Source of the DNA: Laguncularia racemosa
Taxonomy: Eukaryota; Streptophyta; Magnoliopsida; Myrtales; Combretaceae
Length of the DNA stretch: 64,000 nt
Direction: 5' to 3'
Assembly (NCBI GenBank): GCA_037954665.1
Contig: JBBMOL010000023.1
Location: 1 to 64,000, forward strand
Within the stretch, counting starts at the first letter, position 1; every line of letters starts with the position of its first letter. The position numbers were made by a program, and so were the translations under genes. Below the pieces are notes generated by a model, which did not search any database, was not told where the DNA came from, and saw only the letters and a list, made by a program, of their open reading frames with translations. Of this stretch, positions 13,785 to 25,589 are shown piece after piece.

Positions 13785-13994
13785 CTATATAACGTGTTTG
13801 CCTTTTAATTCCCAATATCTTTTAATTACATATGCTTTATTTTTTATACGCATGTTAGCTAATCTTAATCCTTCTTCATCCTTTAATTTAGGTATTTTCT
13901 CCCATCTTACCCAATGAACTCTTTCTTTCTCCACCTTTCCATTCCAAATGAAGTTCCTTATAATTTTTTCAAGTTTGGAAATAATTTTTTTCAA
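13785..13994 (-). pseudogene. LINE (non-LTR retrotransposon) reverse-transcriptase C-terminal fragment
   Basis: About 68 codons match the region just after the reverse-transcriptase catalytic core in plant LINEs. The run FIWNGK, followed by HWVRWEKIPKLKDEEGLRL and then a conserved N-x-A-Y segment, is the typical IRNFIW...W.KIC.PK.EGGLG block. The catalytic FADD region, endonuclease and RNase H are absent here. The T-rich stretch just to the left is on the side where a minus-strand poly(A) tail would lie, but other sequence intervenes. Confidence 0.75.
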
Positions 13995-15429
13995 GTAAAA
14001 ATTTCTTTAGTTATGCCACAATATTATTACCTTTTCATATTATTAATATACTAATATTTCTTGTGCTAAAATTACTATTAAATTTAACATGATCAATTGC
14101 AATGTAATCTAACAAAATATATTTGTACTATTGCTGATGTATTTAAGTAACTATTATATTCTCATTAAATTTTCATATTAGGGGATATCAGCTCTCTTCT
14201 TTTTCTCCTTCTTATTATGTTGCTTTGTTTGAATTACTCTTGAGTGTCAATTAGGCCAGGTCATCATTGACTTATTTAGGTTAAGAGAGTCAAAGTCATT
14301 GGATGTCTTATTAGGTTATCGACATGCATAGCTTTTTATTAAACTTATTTATTCATTTCTTTATTCTAAATTTCAACATGCTTGTCAAGTGTCAAATATA
14401 GCCAATTTGAATCCTAGTTTGTTTGAGGATGTTTAATTATTGTTAATGAGGTTCACTCTATATACTCTAATCTAGAGTTTTTCAATGCTTGTGGTAAGGT
14501 AGGTTAGGTATGAGCACATGCAACTATCATTTGCATTTGGCAACTCAGGGTTCTAGTGGGCAAGTTGCATTTGACAACCCAATGGAATTATATCAATTTG
14601 CACAAACCCTCTCTTCTCCTCTTTTTTTTTTTTTCTTTTATGTTTTCTTTATCCAAGTTACATCGAAAGAAATGTAATACAAATAAATGCAATGTGTTTG
14701 AAACTGATTTTTCTTACAGTTATCATTAAGCTTAATTAAGTTTGACCTTATTATAACTAAATCAAAATTGAATAAATATCTGGCCAAATTTGAGTAATAT
14801 TTTCTTTTAGCTAGCAAATGAAGTAGTTTTATTATTGTTAACTATGGTCAAAATGAGTATAGATAGAATACTTGGCTATATCATGAATATCACAAGAAAA
14901 TGAAAAAGTAATAACTTATAGAGAGAAGATGGAAAGATCAACCATCAATTCATAGAATGCATCATCTTCCTAACATGTAAAGCTACTTAATTTGCTACAT
15001 GATTAACATTTCTCTTACAATACTATAACAAAATTAACAAATTATATAGCAAATTGGTAGCTCTAGATAAAGAGCCCATAATGTGGTAAGCCTTGAAAAA
15101 AAAAAAACAAAAGAAAGATAACCAATATTCCTAGTTAGACTTGACATAGCTATATACCGTCAGTCTCAAAATTACTTTTAATCCATCCCTTTTACTAGCT
15201 TAACTCTTAAGATAAAGACCTACCATTCAATAGCTTTTGTACATTGAGGCTTATCATAGATAAGCCCTTTGCCCTTGTTTGTCATTTGCCAAGTAGAATA
15301 AGCTCAATCCTATTTTTTGTGCCTCCATTGGTCCTTTCTTTTTTGGTTATAATGTAGTTATTTAGATGAAAAAAAAAAAATTCTCATTTGATCGATGTGG
15401 GTTTTTTTTTTCTTTTTTTCTTTTTTAAC
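13995..15429. other. no gene recognised
   Basis: AT-rich DNA with poly(T) and poly(A) runs (14621-14636, 15098-15108, 15370-15380, 15402-15426). No supported coding or RNA gene. Confidence 0.5.
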
Positions 15430-16450
15430 TGTTGTCTTTTAAGTTTGGTTTTGATGATAACAAAACATATGTTAAGTGTCTACTAATGAGTTTATTGAGT
15501 ATACATGTAGAAAATAATTTACAAATTTAATATATGAAAAATTGAGTTGGTTCATTTAATTTATTAAAGTTTTAGCTCCACTAGTTGACATTTTTGGGTA
15601 ATATGATTGACTTTTTTCAACTAAAGTTGAATTATTATTTTCTAGGAATTAAATATTATTTATGGAATGAAGGTGTCAATTTTTGAAGAGATAAAATTAA
15701 GAAATGTTTATTTAAATATAAGGTTAGATTTATGGTTTACATTGGTAAACCAAAAGCTGGTCCAAAAACTTAGTTAAGTATATGGTCTAAATAGAAAAGA
15801 CATTATTAAAAGTCTATGGAATGAAAAGTTGGAACCGAATGGAACAAGAAGGTGAGTCATAACGTGCATTAGTATTGGCGCCAAGTCGGAACCACTCGGA
15901 AGCAGCAAAACAATAAAGAGGGAAATATCTTAAATTCAAAATTCAAGTATTCAAGTTTATTTGAAGATGGGATTCACAAATTTATGGAAGTTATCTTATA
16001 GGGATTCATCTAGAAAAAGGAAAAGAGATAATTATAGAAGATGATATGAATATGCAATATTATTTGTAATGGCTACTTCCACATTTAAGCAATGGAGTAT
16101 GGCTATATAAAGGAGCTACATAAGACTAAAAAAATATATGAAAAAGAAAAGGAAAACAAAAAACTACTAAGTGTTTGCTTTATTTGTTGTTGAGGATTCT
16201 TATTTTCTCATTGATTGTTATACTTTGAGGAAGTGTTATTTTGAGAGGTTACATATTTTTACTATAGATTTATAATTAGCATAAGGGAAAACTAGATAGG
16301 CAAAACAATGATTGATTGTGTGGTGAAGGTAGATTGTGTAACTCTCAAAGTGTTTGGTTTTTGGATATAGTTGAACGATATTGGTGAAGATGACTGGATC
16401 CTCGACACATGGAGTTGAAAGAGTAGATTAATGCATAAGGCAGAACCACT
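15430..16450 (+). repeat. probable Copia-type solo LTR or LTR fragment
   Basis: It begins TGTTGTCTTTTAAG, followed by TTTGATGATAACAAAAC, a hallmark near the start of many plant Copia LTRs. A TATA-like GGCTATATAAAGGAGC lies near 16101. The segment ends with GGATCCTCGACA...GGCAGAACCACT, the usual arrangement before the R/U5 part of these LTRs. No partner LTR or coding part is nearby, so it is a solo LTR or fragment. The right end and target duplication are not resolved. Confidence 0.55.
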
Positions 16451-16454
16451 TTAA

Positions 16455-16940
16455 ATAGAGGTGGGCAAGGTTCAATTTGATATATTCATCCCTTAAACCA
16501 AATCAAATTTTATATTATGGTTTGGTTTGTAAATTTTTTTAAACCTAAAAAAAGGTCCAGTTTGGTCCATGATTTGAATCACTTTTACATGTTATTATTA
16601 TTTTTCTTTTATATACAAATCAATAAGTTATAGAAAATTGTACTTAGTATAAAAAAGATTTAGTAATTATCATTTTTTTAGTATCACTTATTATCTTCAA
16701 TGCCCATTTGATATATTCAAGAAGGTTTTATTATTTCTCTCTTGGTAATTCTACTTTTTATATAAGTCTTTAAGTAAAAATATGCAACAAAAAAAGTGGT
16801 GAGTTACATGATGAAAACTAAATAAGAAAAAAAATTGAATAGGCAACATGGAATCCTATTATGGTTTAGTTTGGTTCAAAACGGTTCAGTTCAATTTATA
16901 GTTTGATTGGTTTTTTTCCTAGCCTTAACTATAAATTGAT
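16455..16940. repeat. hAT-like non-autonomous repeat
   Basis: It starts AGAGGTGGGCAAGGTTCAAT. Like the 6.8-kb element it is rich in TTTGGTTTGG and AACGGTTCAGTTCAAT words with partial inverted symmetry. It abuts the Copia-like LTR and may have inserted into its right end. No coding potential. Confidence 0.35.
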
Positions 16941-17810
16941 TCAATTGATCTTCTTAACCATTCTCTTTTAAATTCCACAATAAAGTTTTAATACTCAAAA
17001 GGATTGTTTATAATTTTTTTTTTTTAATATTGAGCAATTAATTCACCCTTCTTAATTGTTAATTAGGACTAACATTAACTTTTCCCCTCTTTTTCCTATT
17101 TTACTTTTAATTTTTTTAAATAAATTAGAGGCTAATACATGCTCTTAACTAATAGTGATAACACACGTTGAGTATCAAATTACACAAGCCATGTTTTATA
17201 ATATTCCCCAAAGTTAAATAATTTCCTTAAATAAAATTGAATTGATTTCATATATTGTGTTTGCATTTTTAAGGTACAAAATATTATGAACTTAGGTTCA
17301 ATTGTAATACATTTAGAAACAAGATGCATTAATCTCTAATTCATTCCAAGATATAACTTGTATTTGTTATAAGTTATATCCATATGCTTTTCATTTCAAA
17401 ATATAACCTAAAATTAATGCCAACAAGGAACATTGAAGTTAATTTCATTGGCTCATTCGACATATGAAACAAATGGAAACACTTCCTAATGAAGCTTAAC
17501 CACATAATTCGGTGTGAAAAATATATTCATACAAAATTCATTTTCCCTAATATTAACTATGTATGATAAGCATATGAATAGTGTTGATGTTTTTCTTAAT
17601 ATACCACCAATTATTTGGAAACAAAAAACACATTCGTATCAAATGAAATGGGCAAAGAGATTGACAAAAAAAAAAACCTAAAAAGAAATTAAGTTACTAA
17701 CTTGCTTTATCAAGGTATAACCATCAACCATATAGAAGTAACAAAAATCCAAATCTAAGACTATAAACACTCACCTATCCTTGCCAATTATCTCGTGAAG
17801 AAATGGCTTA
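16941..17810. other. no gene recognised
   Basis: AT-rich DNA downstream of the RLK relic (minus-strand orientation). Nothing supported. Confidence 0.5.
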
Positions 17811-18146
17811 CTAGCACTTATTGGGGGAAAGGCTAGCACCACTAGTTGTGCTTGAACTTAGTAATGAATAATAGTCACTTTTCTTAACTCCTTCACTTTT
17901 TGATATCACACTCATGAAACTAGTTTGATCATGGAATTTCCAATCAGTCTTCATAGCTACTTTGCTCACTTCAATATCTCCAGAGAGCATTGCTATCACA
18001 TGGGACATAGATGGTCTTATCGCCGGTGATGTCAGTGTGCATAAAAGAGCTACTCTAGCCATGCACTTTGCTTCTTCCTCGTTGAATGCTAATAGTCTTG
18101 AGTAAACCAAATCAACTTCTCAATTGGTTTCATGTAGTTGCCAAGC
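17811..18146 (-). pseudogene. relic last exon of a second LRR-VIII-2 receptor kinase
   Basis: On the minus strand, an acceptor AG at 18148-18147 precedes the typical last-exon start AWQLHE (from 18146). This is followed by FNEEEAKCMARVALLCT, RPSMSHVIAMLSGDIEV and a Ser-rich tail, which is the kinase C-lobe and tail of the same RLK family as the 1-5 kb gene. The ninth codon is TGA (18120-18122), where the family has Arg (AGA/CGA), so the exon cannot be read through. No upstream kinase, malectin or LRR exon was found to the right as far as the Copia element at 19.87 kb. The matching orientation suggests it is the remains of the upstream member of a tandem cluster. Confidence 0.82.
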
Positions 18147-19839
18147 CTAAATAGCCAAAATAAAATGAGTCAAAGTGATATTAGAAGAGAACTTCTATAG
18201 TTTAGTCACTTAGTTGGTCTAGTCATGCATTTAGCAATGTAATAATGCTTATCTAATCCAGATCATAGTTAGTTAGAGTGGAAACAGTTGAAGAAAAGAG
18301 TAAAACTTGTTAGTGACTAGAAACTAGAAGAACTTCTCAGTATGAATAAAAAAAATAGCGACTTTCTAAAGAAAAAGAACCAATACAAATTTATTGTATA
18401 CTACCATTTACAAGTTAGTATCTATAGTTTTTACTATGCTCTATGAGAAATAATCTAAGCAAAAATTATATCTAGAGGCCATAGAGTGTTCCATCTAGCA
18501 AGTAAATAATTAAGCTAAGCTAATTTTAAGCTAACTTTTAATTTACGGAGGTCCAAAAGCTATTTAGTGAAGATAAACACCTTAGTTACTCATAAAATTT
18601 GAGTATAGACAAAAAGTCCCTTAATGAAACATCTAATAGACATATGTCGGGTAAATCTTTTCATTAAGATTTTGAGAAGGATATTTCATTCATTGAATAA
18701 CAAGATGAGGATTTCCTTGAAGCGTGTAGCTAATCCAAAAGCCATGATCATATAAAACTCGACAACATTAGAGTCTAGTGATGCACTTTGGAACATCATT
18801 AACTTATTTTGTTACTTTGAATATTTTTGTAAATCATCAATCACTTTATGTTTCCTTCTTTAATTATCATGCTTTCCACCATGCTATTATGATCATATCC
18901 ATACTCTATAGTTTAGAAGATCTTTTTATATCTACACCTTAACCTAACTGATATTCATAACACTTAAATTTTCCAAATTCCTTCGCCCAAATCAATGTTA
19001 ACTCTTCAATAAATTTGAATTGTTTCTATTCTCCAATATCTTTCATTCATATCTATATCGCATATTTCCTTATTGTTTCACTAATTTGCTTTACCTAGTA
19101 TCATAACTTTGTTGGTGTTTATAAATCCCCCAAAGCTTTGTCATATGCTAAACTTAGCCCATCATATCATATTCCTTTGTATCTAATTGACCTAACTATT
19201 ATCTTTAAATCTCTTCAATTTCTTTATAATCATGATTATCATCTTCCAAAATAATTGTATTTAATTCCATCCAACTTGTATCAACAAATTCCTTAAAAGT
19301 TATCTTGAATTTCTCTTCATATCATAATAGTGAAGAATTACAATAATCTTTACTATCCATCTCCCAAATCATGATTTATCAGGTATCCTCAAGTGACTTC
19401 CAAAATGTTACTCTTTGAATTTTAAGATCATGGTCCTTTATTAATTCAAACCAATGTCTTTACTTCATATTAAGTTCTTTCAACATAAATATGTATTTTA
19501 AGCTCTTATGATCTACATAGACCTTACATTACTCCATATAAGTAATGCCTCCACAATTTTAATGTCAATGCTTCATTTGTTAGCTTAAGATCATTCGCTA
19601 GGTGGCTCCTTTTGTATGGCTTCATCTGTCACAAAGCATATGGTATCACTCTACATTCTTGCATTACAATATAATCAATTCCATGAATTGAAGCACCACA
19701 ACATAACCTAAACTTGTTTCTACATTCAAATAATGTTAGAATTGGTGCATATATGAGTCTTTTCTTCAATCCTTATCAACTTTTTTTCACATTCGAACTT
19801 TACATTCTTTTAAATCAATTGAATCACAGCCTAGCTTAC

Positions 19840-19845
<6 letters not shown>
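18147..19845. other. no gene recognised; expected RLK exons absent
   Basis: This is where the preceding kinase exons of the relic RLK should lie. I looked for kinase signatures (HRD, DFG, APE regions) on the minus strand and saw none. It is ordinary AT-rich sequence. Confidence 0.5.

Positions 19846-19870
<25 letters not shown>
19846..19870. repeat. (TA)n microsatellite, left flank of the Copia element
   Basis: An uninterrupted TA run that ends exactly at the TG of the 5' LTR. The 3' LTR is also followed by a TA run (22916-22927), so the insertion went into a TA repeat. Confidence 0.9.
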
Positions 19871-19875
<5 letters not shown>

Positions 19876-20339
19876 AGGTATAGATCCAACACATATGGGT
19901 TTATACCAAGGTTATCCTAAGTATATGAAGTATATTGAGATGAAGGAATGTTAGGCTTGAAGAAAATTGTCAAAATCAAGCAAAACAGGAATACATGGTC
20001 TAAAGCACGCCCGTGCATTGATTTCAAAAGATCCACAGAAGAATACACGGCCTGAGGCACACTCGTGTGTTGAGCTCAGAGATCCACAGAAGCATACACG
20101 GCCTGAGGCATGGCCGTATATGCCTAGGCCAGCCTAAAGGCCGCCGGCCTTGAAAGTTAGGCCGCCGGTGTTGAAAGTCAAAGGTCGCCGGCCTTGAGAC
20201 TTAGGCCGCTGGCTTTTGAGCCGGCTTAAGTCCTAAGTCGGTTGATTATTGTAGAATATATATATATATAGTCGTATTCTTCTTGTAACCTAGGGTTATG
20301 TAAATGAAAACACACGTGAGAAAAAACTAAAACACAACA
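19871..20339 (+). repeat. truncated 5' LTR of the Copia element
   Basis: It matches 22149-22617 of the 3' LTR. The match breaks after AAACACAACA, where the 3' LTR continues as AGCGTGATTCC. About 300 bp of the LTR end is lost. A TATATATATATA stretch (20259-20271) may serve as TATA box. A GC-rich block (about 19995-20230) has CACGGCCTGAGGCA and GGCCGCCGGCCTT repeats. Confidence 0.9.
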
Positions 20340-20348
20340 GTTGAAGAT

Positions 20349-22133
20349 ATGGAAAAGACTGAGAAGCCAGCATTCTCAAGTCAGATTCCCACAAATGTAG
20401 ACCCTGCACCTGTATTTGACCTTACTGATGGAAGATTGATAGAGGGCTCAGGTAATGAGTCACAGGAGCCACAACAGCAGGATGAGGTGAGGAGATCTTC
20501 TAGAGATAGAAGACCATCAGTGAGGTATAGTCCAAATGATTATGTAATGATTACTGATGGGGGAGAACCTGAATGTTATGAGGAAGCAATGACTCATGAC
20601 AACAAGAAAGAATGGGTAAAAGCCATGCAAGAGGAAATAAAATCCTTACATGAGAACAAGACCTATGACTTAGTTAAACTGCCTAAGAGCAAGAGACCTC
20701 TGAGGAATAAATGGGTATACAGATTGAAGACTGATGAAAGTACTTCTCAGCCAAGGTATAAGGTAAGGCTGGTTGTGAAAGGGTTCAGTCAGAAGAAAGG
20801 AGTCGACTTTGAAGAAATTTTCTCACCTATGGTGAAGATGTCATCTATCAGGGTTGTGCTTAGTATTGCTACTAGAATGAATCTAGAGGTTGAGCAGATG
20901 GATATGAAGACAGCATTCCTCCATGGTGATCTAGAGGAAGAGATCTATATGGAGCAGCCTGAAGGGTTTAAGATCAAGGGGAAGGAGAATCTTGTTTGCA
21001 GACTAAAGAAGAGTTTATACGGACTGAAACAAGCTCCAGGGCAATGGTACAAGAAGTTTGAATCCTTCATGATTGATCAAGGTTATATCAGGACTGCTAC
21101 AGACCATTGTGTCTTCATTAAACAGTCAACCAGTGGTGAGTTCATTATGTTGCTACTTTATGTAGATAATATGTTGATTATTGGTAGGGATGTCAACCAA
21201 ATCAAAGAACTAAAGATTGCATTGAGTAAGTCCTTCTCTATGAAAGACTTAGGACCCGCTAGCCAAATTCTAGGTATAAGGATTATCAGAGATAGGAAAA
21301 GCCAAAAATTGTGGTTATCACAGGAGAGATATATTTAAAAGGTGTTAAAGAGATTTAACATGAGCAAAGCAAAAGCTGTCTGCTCTCCACTTGCAGGTCA
21401 CTTCAAATTGAGTTCAACTCAATGTCCAAAGAGTGAAGCAGACAAGGAAGATATGAAGAAAGTCCCATATGCTTCAGCAGTGGGAAGTCTTATGTATGCC
21501 ATGGTGTGTACCAGGCTAGACATTGCTCATGCTATAGGTGTGGTGAGCCGCTATCTCTCAAATCCAGGCAAAGAGCACTGGACAGTAGTCAAATGGATTC
21601 TCAAATATCTCAAGGGCACTTCCAGGTTATGTTTACAATTTGGCGGTGACAATAAATCTGCACTAGAGGGGTTTTCAGATGCTGACATGGTTGGTGATTT
21701 GGATTCCAAGAAATCCACTTCAAGTTATCTGATTACCTATGCAGGGGGAGCAGTGTCTTGGCAATCAAAGTTACAGAAGTGTGTTGCACTTTCCACTACT
21801 GAGGCTGAGTATATTGTTGTAACAGAAGCCTGCAAGGAAGTCTTGTAGATGAAAAAGTTTTTAGAAGAACTGGGTCAAGAGCAGGAAGAGCTGAAGCTGT
21901 ACTATGATAGTCAGAGCGCTATTTATCTCAGTAAGAATCCAATGTTCTACTCCAAATCAAAACATATTGACGTTAGGTATCATTGGATCAAGGATGTGCT
22001 AGAATCTAAACAGCTGAAGCTTGAGAAAATTCACACTAATAATAATGCGTCAGATATGATGACAAAAGCTCTACCCAAACAGAAGATTATTTACTGCAGG
22101 AAGATTGCAGGGGTGATGGAACCCCCTATATGA
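20349..22133 (+). pseudogene. Copia pol: reverse transcriptase and RNase H (inactive)
   Basis: One frame of about 595 codons broken by two stops. TAA at 21336-21338 falls where the family has Glu (YIEKVLKRF). TAG at 21846-21848 falls at Trp (EVLWMKKF). The order is the RT domain with WVYRLK, the catalytic MDMKTAFLHGDL, GLKQAP and YVDN, then the connection, then RNase H (AGGAVSWQSKLQ, ALSTTEAEY, SKHIDVRYHWI) and the usual tail ending DMMTKALPK. The RT motif should be YVDD; here the last Asp is Asn (AAT at 21168-21170). RNase H also reads DADMVGDL where DADWAGDL is usual. The ATG at 20349 is probably accidental, since gag, protease and integrase, which normally precede RT in the polyprotein, are deleted. 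Confidence 0.92.
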
Positions 22134-22148
22134 GTTGGAGGGGGAGTT
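22134..22148 (+). other. polypurine tract of the Copia element
   Basis: GTTGGAGGGGGAGTT lies directly before the 3' LTR start at 22149. It is the expected plus-strand priming site, just after the pol stop codon. Confidence 0.8.
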
Positions 22149-22915
22149 TGTTGAGGTATAGATCCAACACATATGAGTCTATACCAAGGTTATCCTAAGT
22201 ATATGAAGTATACTTAGATGAAGGAATGTTAAGCTTGAAGAAAATTGTCAAAATCAAGCAAAACAGGAATACACGGTCTGAAGCACGCCCGTGTATTGAA
22301 TTCAAAAGATCCACATAAGAATACACGGCCTGAGGCACGCCCGTGTGTTGAGCTTAGAGATCCACAGAAGCATACACGGCCTGAGGCACGGCCGTGTATG
22401 CCTAGGCCGGCCTAAAGGCCGCCGATGTAGAATCTAAAGGTCGCCGGCCTTGAAAGTTAGGCCGCCGGCGTTGAAAGTTAAAGTCGCCAACTTTTGAGCT
22501 GGCTTAAGTCCTAAGTCGGTTGATTATTGTGGAATATATATATATAGTCGTATTCTTCTTGTAACCTAAGGTTATGTAGATGAAAACACACATGAGAAAA
22601 ACCTAAAACACAGCAAGCGTGATTCCTAAGCCTAGAGAGAGTTCTAGAGAGGGAAATCATTGTAATTGATCCACCAGCTTATGGTGTGACTATGTAATTC
22701 ACTAGTGGGACTAGTGAAGTGTGTAACCCATTATTTTTATAGTGGAAGTTGGTGTACAGCAGTCCCGTGGTTTTTTTTTCCCCCAAATTAACGTTTTTCA
22801 CGTCAATCCTTAGTGTTGAATTTTGCTTTAATTCCGCATATTATTATTGATTGTTTATTGTCAATTGTGAATCGCACAGGCAAGAGGAAAAAAATGAGAG
22901 CTTTTTTTCCTAACA
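22149..22915 (+). repeat. complete 3' LTR of the Copia element
   Basis: Starts TGTTGAGG and ends TTTTTTTCCTAACA, about 767 bp. It holds the GC-rich palindrome block also seen in the 5' LTR (CACGGCCTGAGGCACGCCCG, GGCCGCCG) and a short TATATATATA stretch near 22534. It is followed by ATATATATATA, matching the left flank. Confidence 0.85.
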
Positions 22916-25589
22916 ATATATATATATAACCATAACTCCTCAAACTGCTGATTATGAATAGATTTCCTCTTGCTATTCTCAATTTCATAATTATTGACTT
23001 AGTTAATCTAAATCTTTCATCCTCCATTTGTTCTATTCTATTGACCAATTTTCATGATTCATCCTTTTCATCAACCTTCTTGTAATTTCCTAAACACAAA
23101 TCTTTCACTTGAGTATATTATATTCCCATTGCTCTTCTTATACAGTATCACTTTGGATTATTTATTTTTTTTGGTTATCCATATTTATAACTTCATCTCC
23201 CAAAAATACTTATAATTAACCTTATCCAATTTACATCCAGAAAGTTTCAATCTTCATATCCCTTTTACCAAATATCTCTATTCAATTCCATGATTCTCAC
23301 CTTACTCTTAAATTCTGAAACCAACTTAAACTTCACTTATATCACTTAAATTTAGACCCATTTGCGATTCTTACCTACTATAAAGTATCATTACAAAATA
23401 TTACCAACAATAGTATTGTAAAAGTAACAACCTTTACACAATTTCAAAAAAAAAAAATCAAAATCGTAACAGTGATGCATAAATTAAACATATGTTTCTC
23501 ATTTTGAAAATCGATTGACATGATATATTTTATTGTTTTTATGATTTGAACTTTAGCTATTAAGTTACACAATCATTTTTGTTCTTATTTATAATTATAA
23601 TCATTTGCTATTTAAATTTAGTTCATTTATTGTTTTCCTATTTATTTATAGATTTCCTTTTATTTATCACGCTGTCCCTTCCGCTTTAATTCAGGCTTTG
23701 TGTAACACGTTGAAATTTTCTACAACTTTCTTTAATTTTTCTACTGTCTCTGCCTCAGTGACCCGGTCCCCGGCGTCCCGATTCATTTCATTGAAGCTGC
23801 TTCATGCAGCATGTGTGTCACTTTCTTGCCACTGTAATGTTACATCCAGCAGCATACGCTGCAATTTTCTATCACTCCTTTAATTTTTATACTGTCTCTT
23901 CCTCAATGACTCAGTCTCCTCGCGCCACAATTCATTTCACTGAAGCTGCTTCATGCAGCATCCATGCACCTTCTTGCCATTGTAATGTCACATCTAGCAG
24001 CTTTTGCTGCTGGTTTTATTTTTGGTAATACATTTCTTTATTTATTTATTCTTTTTTTTTTTTACTTCCTTTTCCTTGTTTTGTCTTTCATAACCCAGTA
24101 GGCCTTAGGCACGCCATCTTTCTTTTTCCTTTTCCGGGCGCCAAAGCTTAGGAGATTTATTCTCCAATCTTGTTTCTTTTCTTTTATTATTTTTTTATAC
24201 AAATAAATACAGAATCAAGTAAACACCATTGAAAATTAAATAACATTAGAATTCAAATGAACAAGCGTAATATAAAATGCATTACAACAGATACGCTGAG
24301 CATATACAAATACTCTCAAAGACACGTATATACATGATCGCGATGTCCTACTCTCAAGGACATATATCAGTACCCCAAAGTGAAACAATCCTAGCACCAC
24401 TTACTCGAATATATAGGTATCATTTAATTGTAAAATATTTACAACATTAAATTGAATAAAATATTTTAATTTTTATTTGAGCTATATATTTTCTTGACTA
24501 TAATAAAAATAATTCTAAAATATTAAATAAAATATTTATATTTTATACCATATAAAAAAATCAAATACACTAAACAAAAATATAAAAATATTTTTTATTA
24601 CTTTATATATCATTTTAAGTAATAATAAATATTATAAAAATCCTTCTTTAATACTACACATACTAAATATAATACAAGAGTTATACTATTCTATTTCTAT
24701 TTTTTTTATTTTATATTATTCCATTCAAATTTAAGATAAATTATATAAAACCCAAACCCACCCAAATACCCTCTAGAGAATCCAGTAGAAAATCCTATAG
24801 GATCTTTCAACATGACCCCAAAACGCATCCGGATAGGAAAATGAGAAACCCGATCCCTAACCCAACCGACTCAAATTTGACAAAAAAAAACCTTATTTCC
24901 ATTTTACATAATACAATAAAAATAATCACCATATTTCCAAAAACCTATAGCAAGTAAAAACAATAATAATAAATAGAATGCAACTATTAACCACCATACT
25001 TCCAAATCCAAGATCAAACTCCTAAAATCATCCACACTTCTCCAATAACAAAATCCAAAACACATCCAACTCCAAGAAACAAAATATAGAAAGAAGTCTG
25101 AAAATGGCTAATCTTAAATCTCCCCTAGCAATGACATAATTTACTAGATATTAATAGGACTTCTTAACCCCCTTTGACATGGTTGAAAGCAGTAAGCAAC
25201 TGTAAGCAATAAAAATACAACTTTTAAGCACAATCATCATCCAGAGGCAAATGTTGGATGCAAATAATAAATTATTTAAAGAAAACCATATGAGCCTAAT
25301 CCTTAAATTACAAATGATCGGATAAATACCATGATTAGTCATCATACTTCACATTAAAAATTGAAATTTTGTAAGAAAAAATTGTCTTTAATCACATATT
25401 TGTACTTGCCCTTGATCATCATATTTCCAAATCCAATCTTCAAATGTTGTCCTCTTCATCCATTACATATGCACCAACAAGGAGGAAAAAAAATATAAAA
25501 ATTAAATTACAAGAGAACCACTAGCCAGTAGATATATACTTTTTCCATGAATAAACAAAGGTAAATATTATGTAAATAGAAATATTACC
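22916..25589. other. no gene recognised
   Basis: AT-rich intergenic DNA apart from the 148-bp duplication at 23.7-24.0 kb. Very A/T-rich around 24420-24740. Could include the left end of the hAT element, but no terminal inverted repeat was identified. Confidence 0.45.
23730..24015. repeat. diverged tandem duplication, period 148 bp
   Basis: Copy 1 starts CTTTAATTTTTCTACTGTCTC at 23730 and copy 2 starts CTTTAATTTTTATACTGTCTC at 23878. Both continue through GAAGCTGCTTCATGCAGCA, CTTCTTGCCA.TGTAATGT and a CAGCAG...GCTGC hairpin-like end. No protein is preserved across the copies, so it is non-coding. Confidence 0.85.

Larger units (their letters stand above)
19871..22915 (+). mobile_element. Copia LTR retrotransposon, internally deleted
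   Basis: The 5' LTR (19871-20339, truncated) and 3' LTR (22149-22915) are near-identical over their shared part and start TGTTGAGGTATAG. The 3' LTR ends ...CCTAACA. Both flanks carry ATATA, which fits a 5-bp target duplication but is weak evidence inside a TA repeat. The end of the 5' LTR, the primer-binding site, gag, protease and integrase are missing, so the LTR runs straight into the reverse-transcriptase region. By its RT and RNase H wording it belongs near the Tnt1/Tork lineage. It cannot move by itself. Confidence 0.9.

Noticed and set aside
16925..16929. TTAAC as target duplication of the Copia-like LTR at 15430
   Set aside because: TTAAC also precedes 15430, but a 5-bp AT-rich match within 500 bp is likely by chance and the preceding bases are not a CA end.
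19866..22920. ATATA as proof of the Copia insertion site
   Set aside because: The element sits in TA repeats, so the match carries little information. The element is supported by its LTRs instead.
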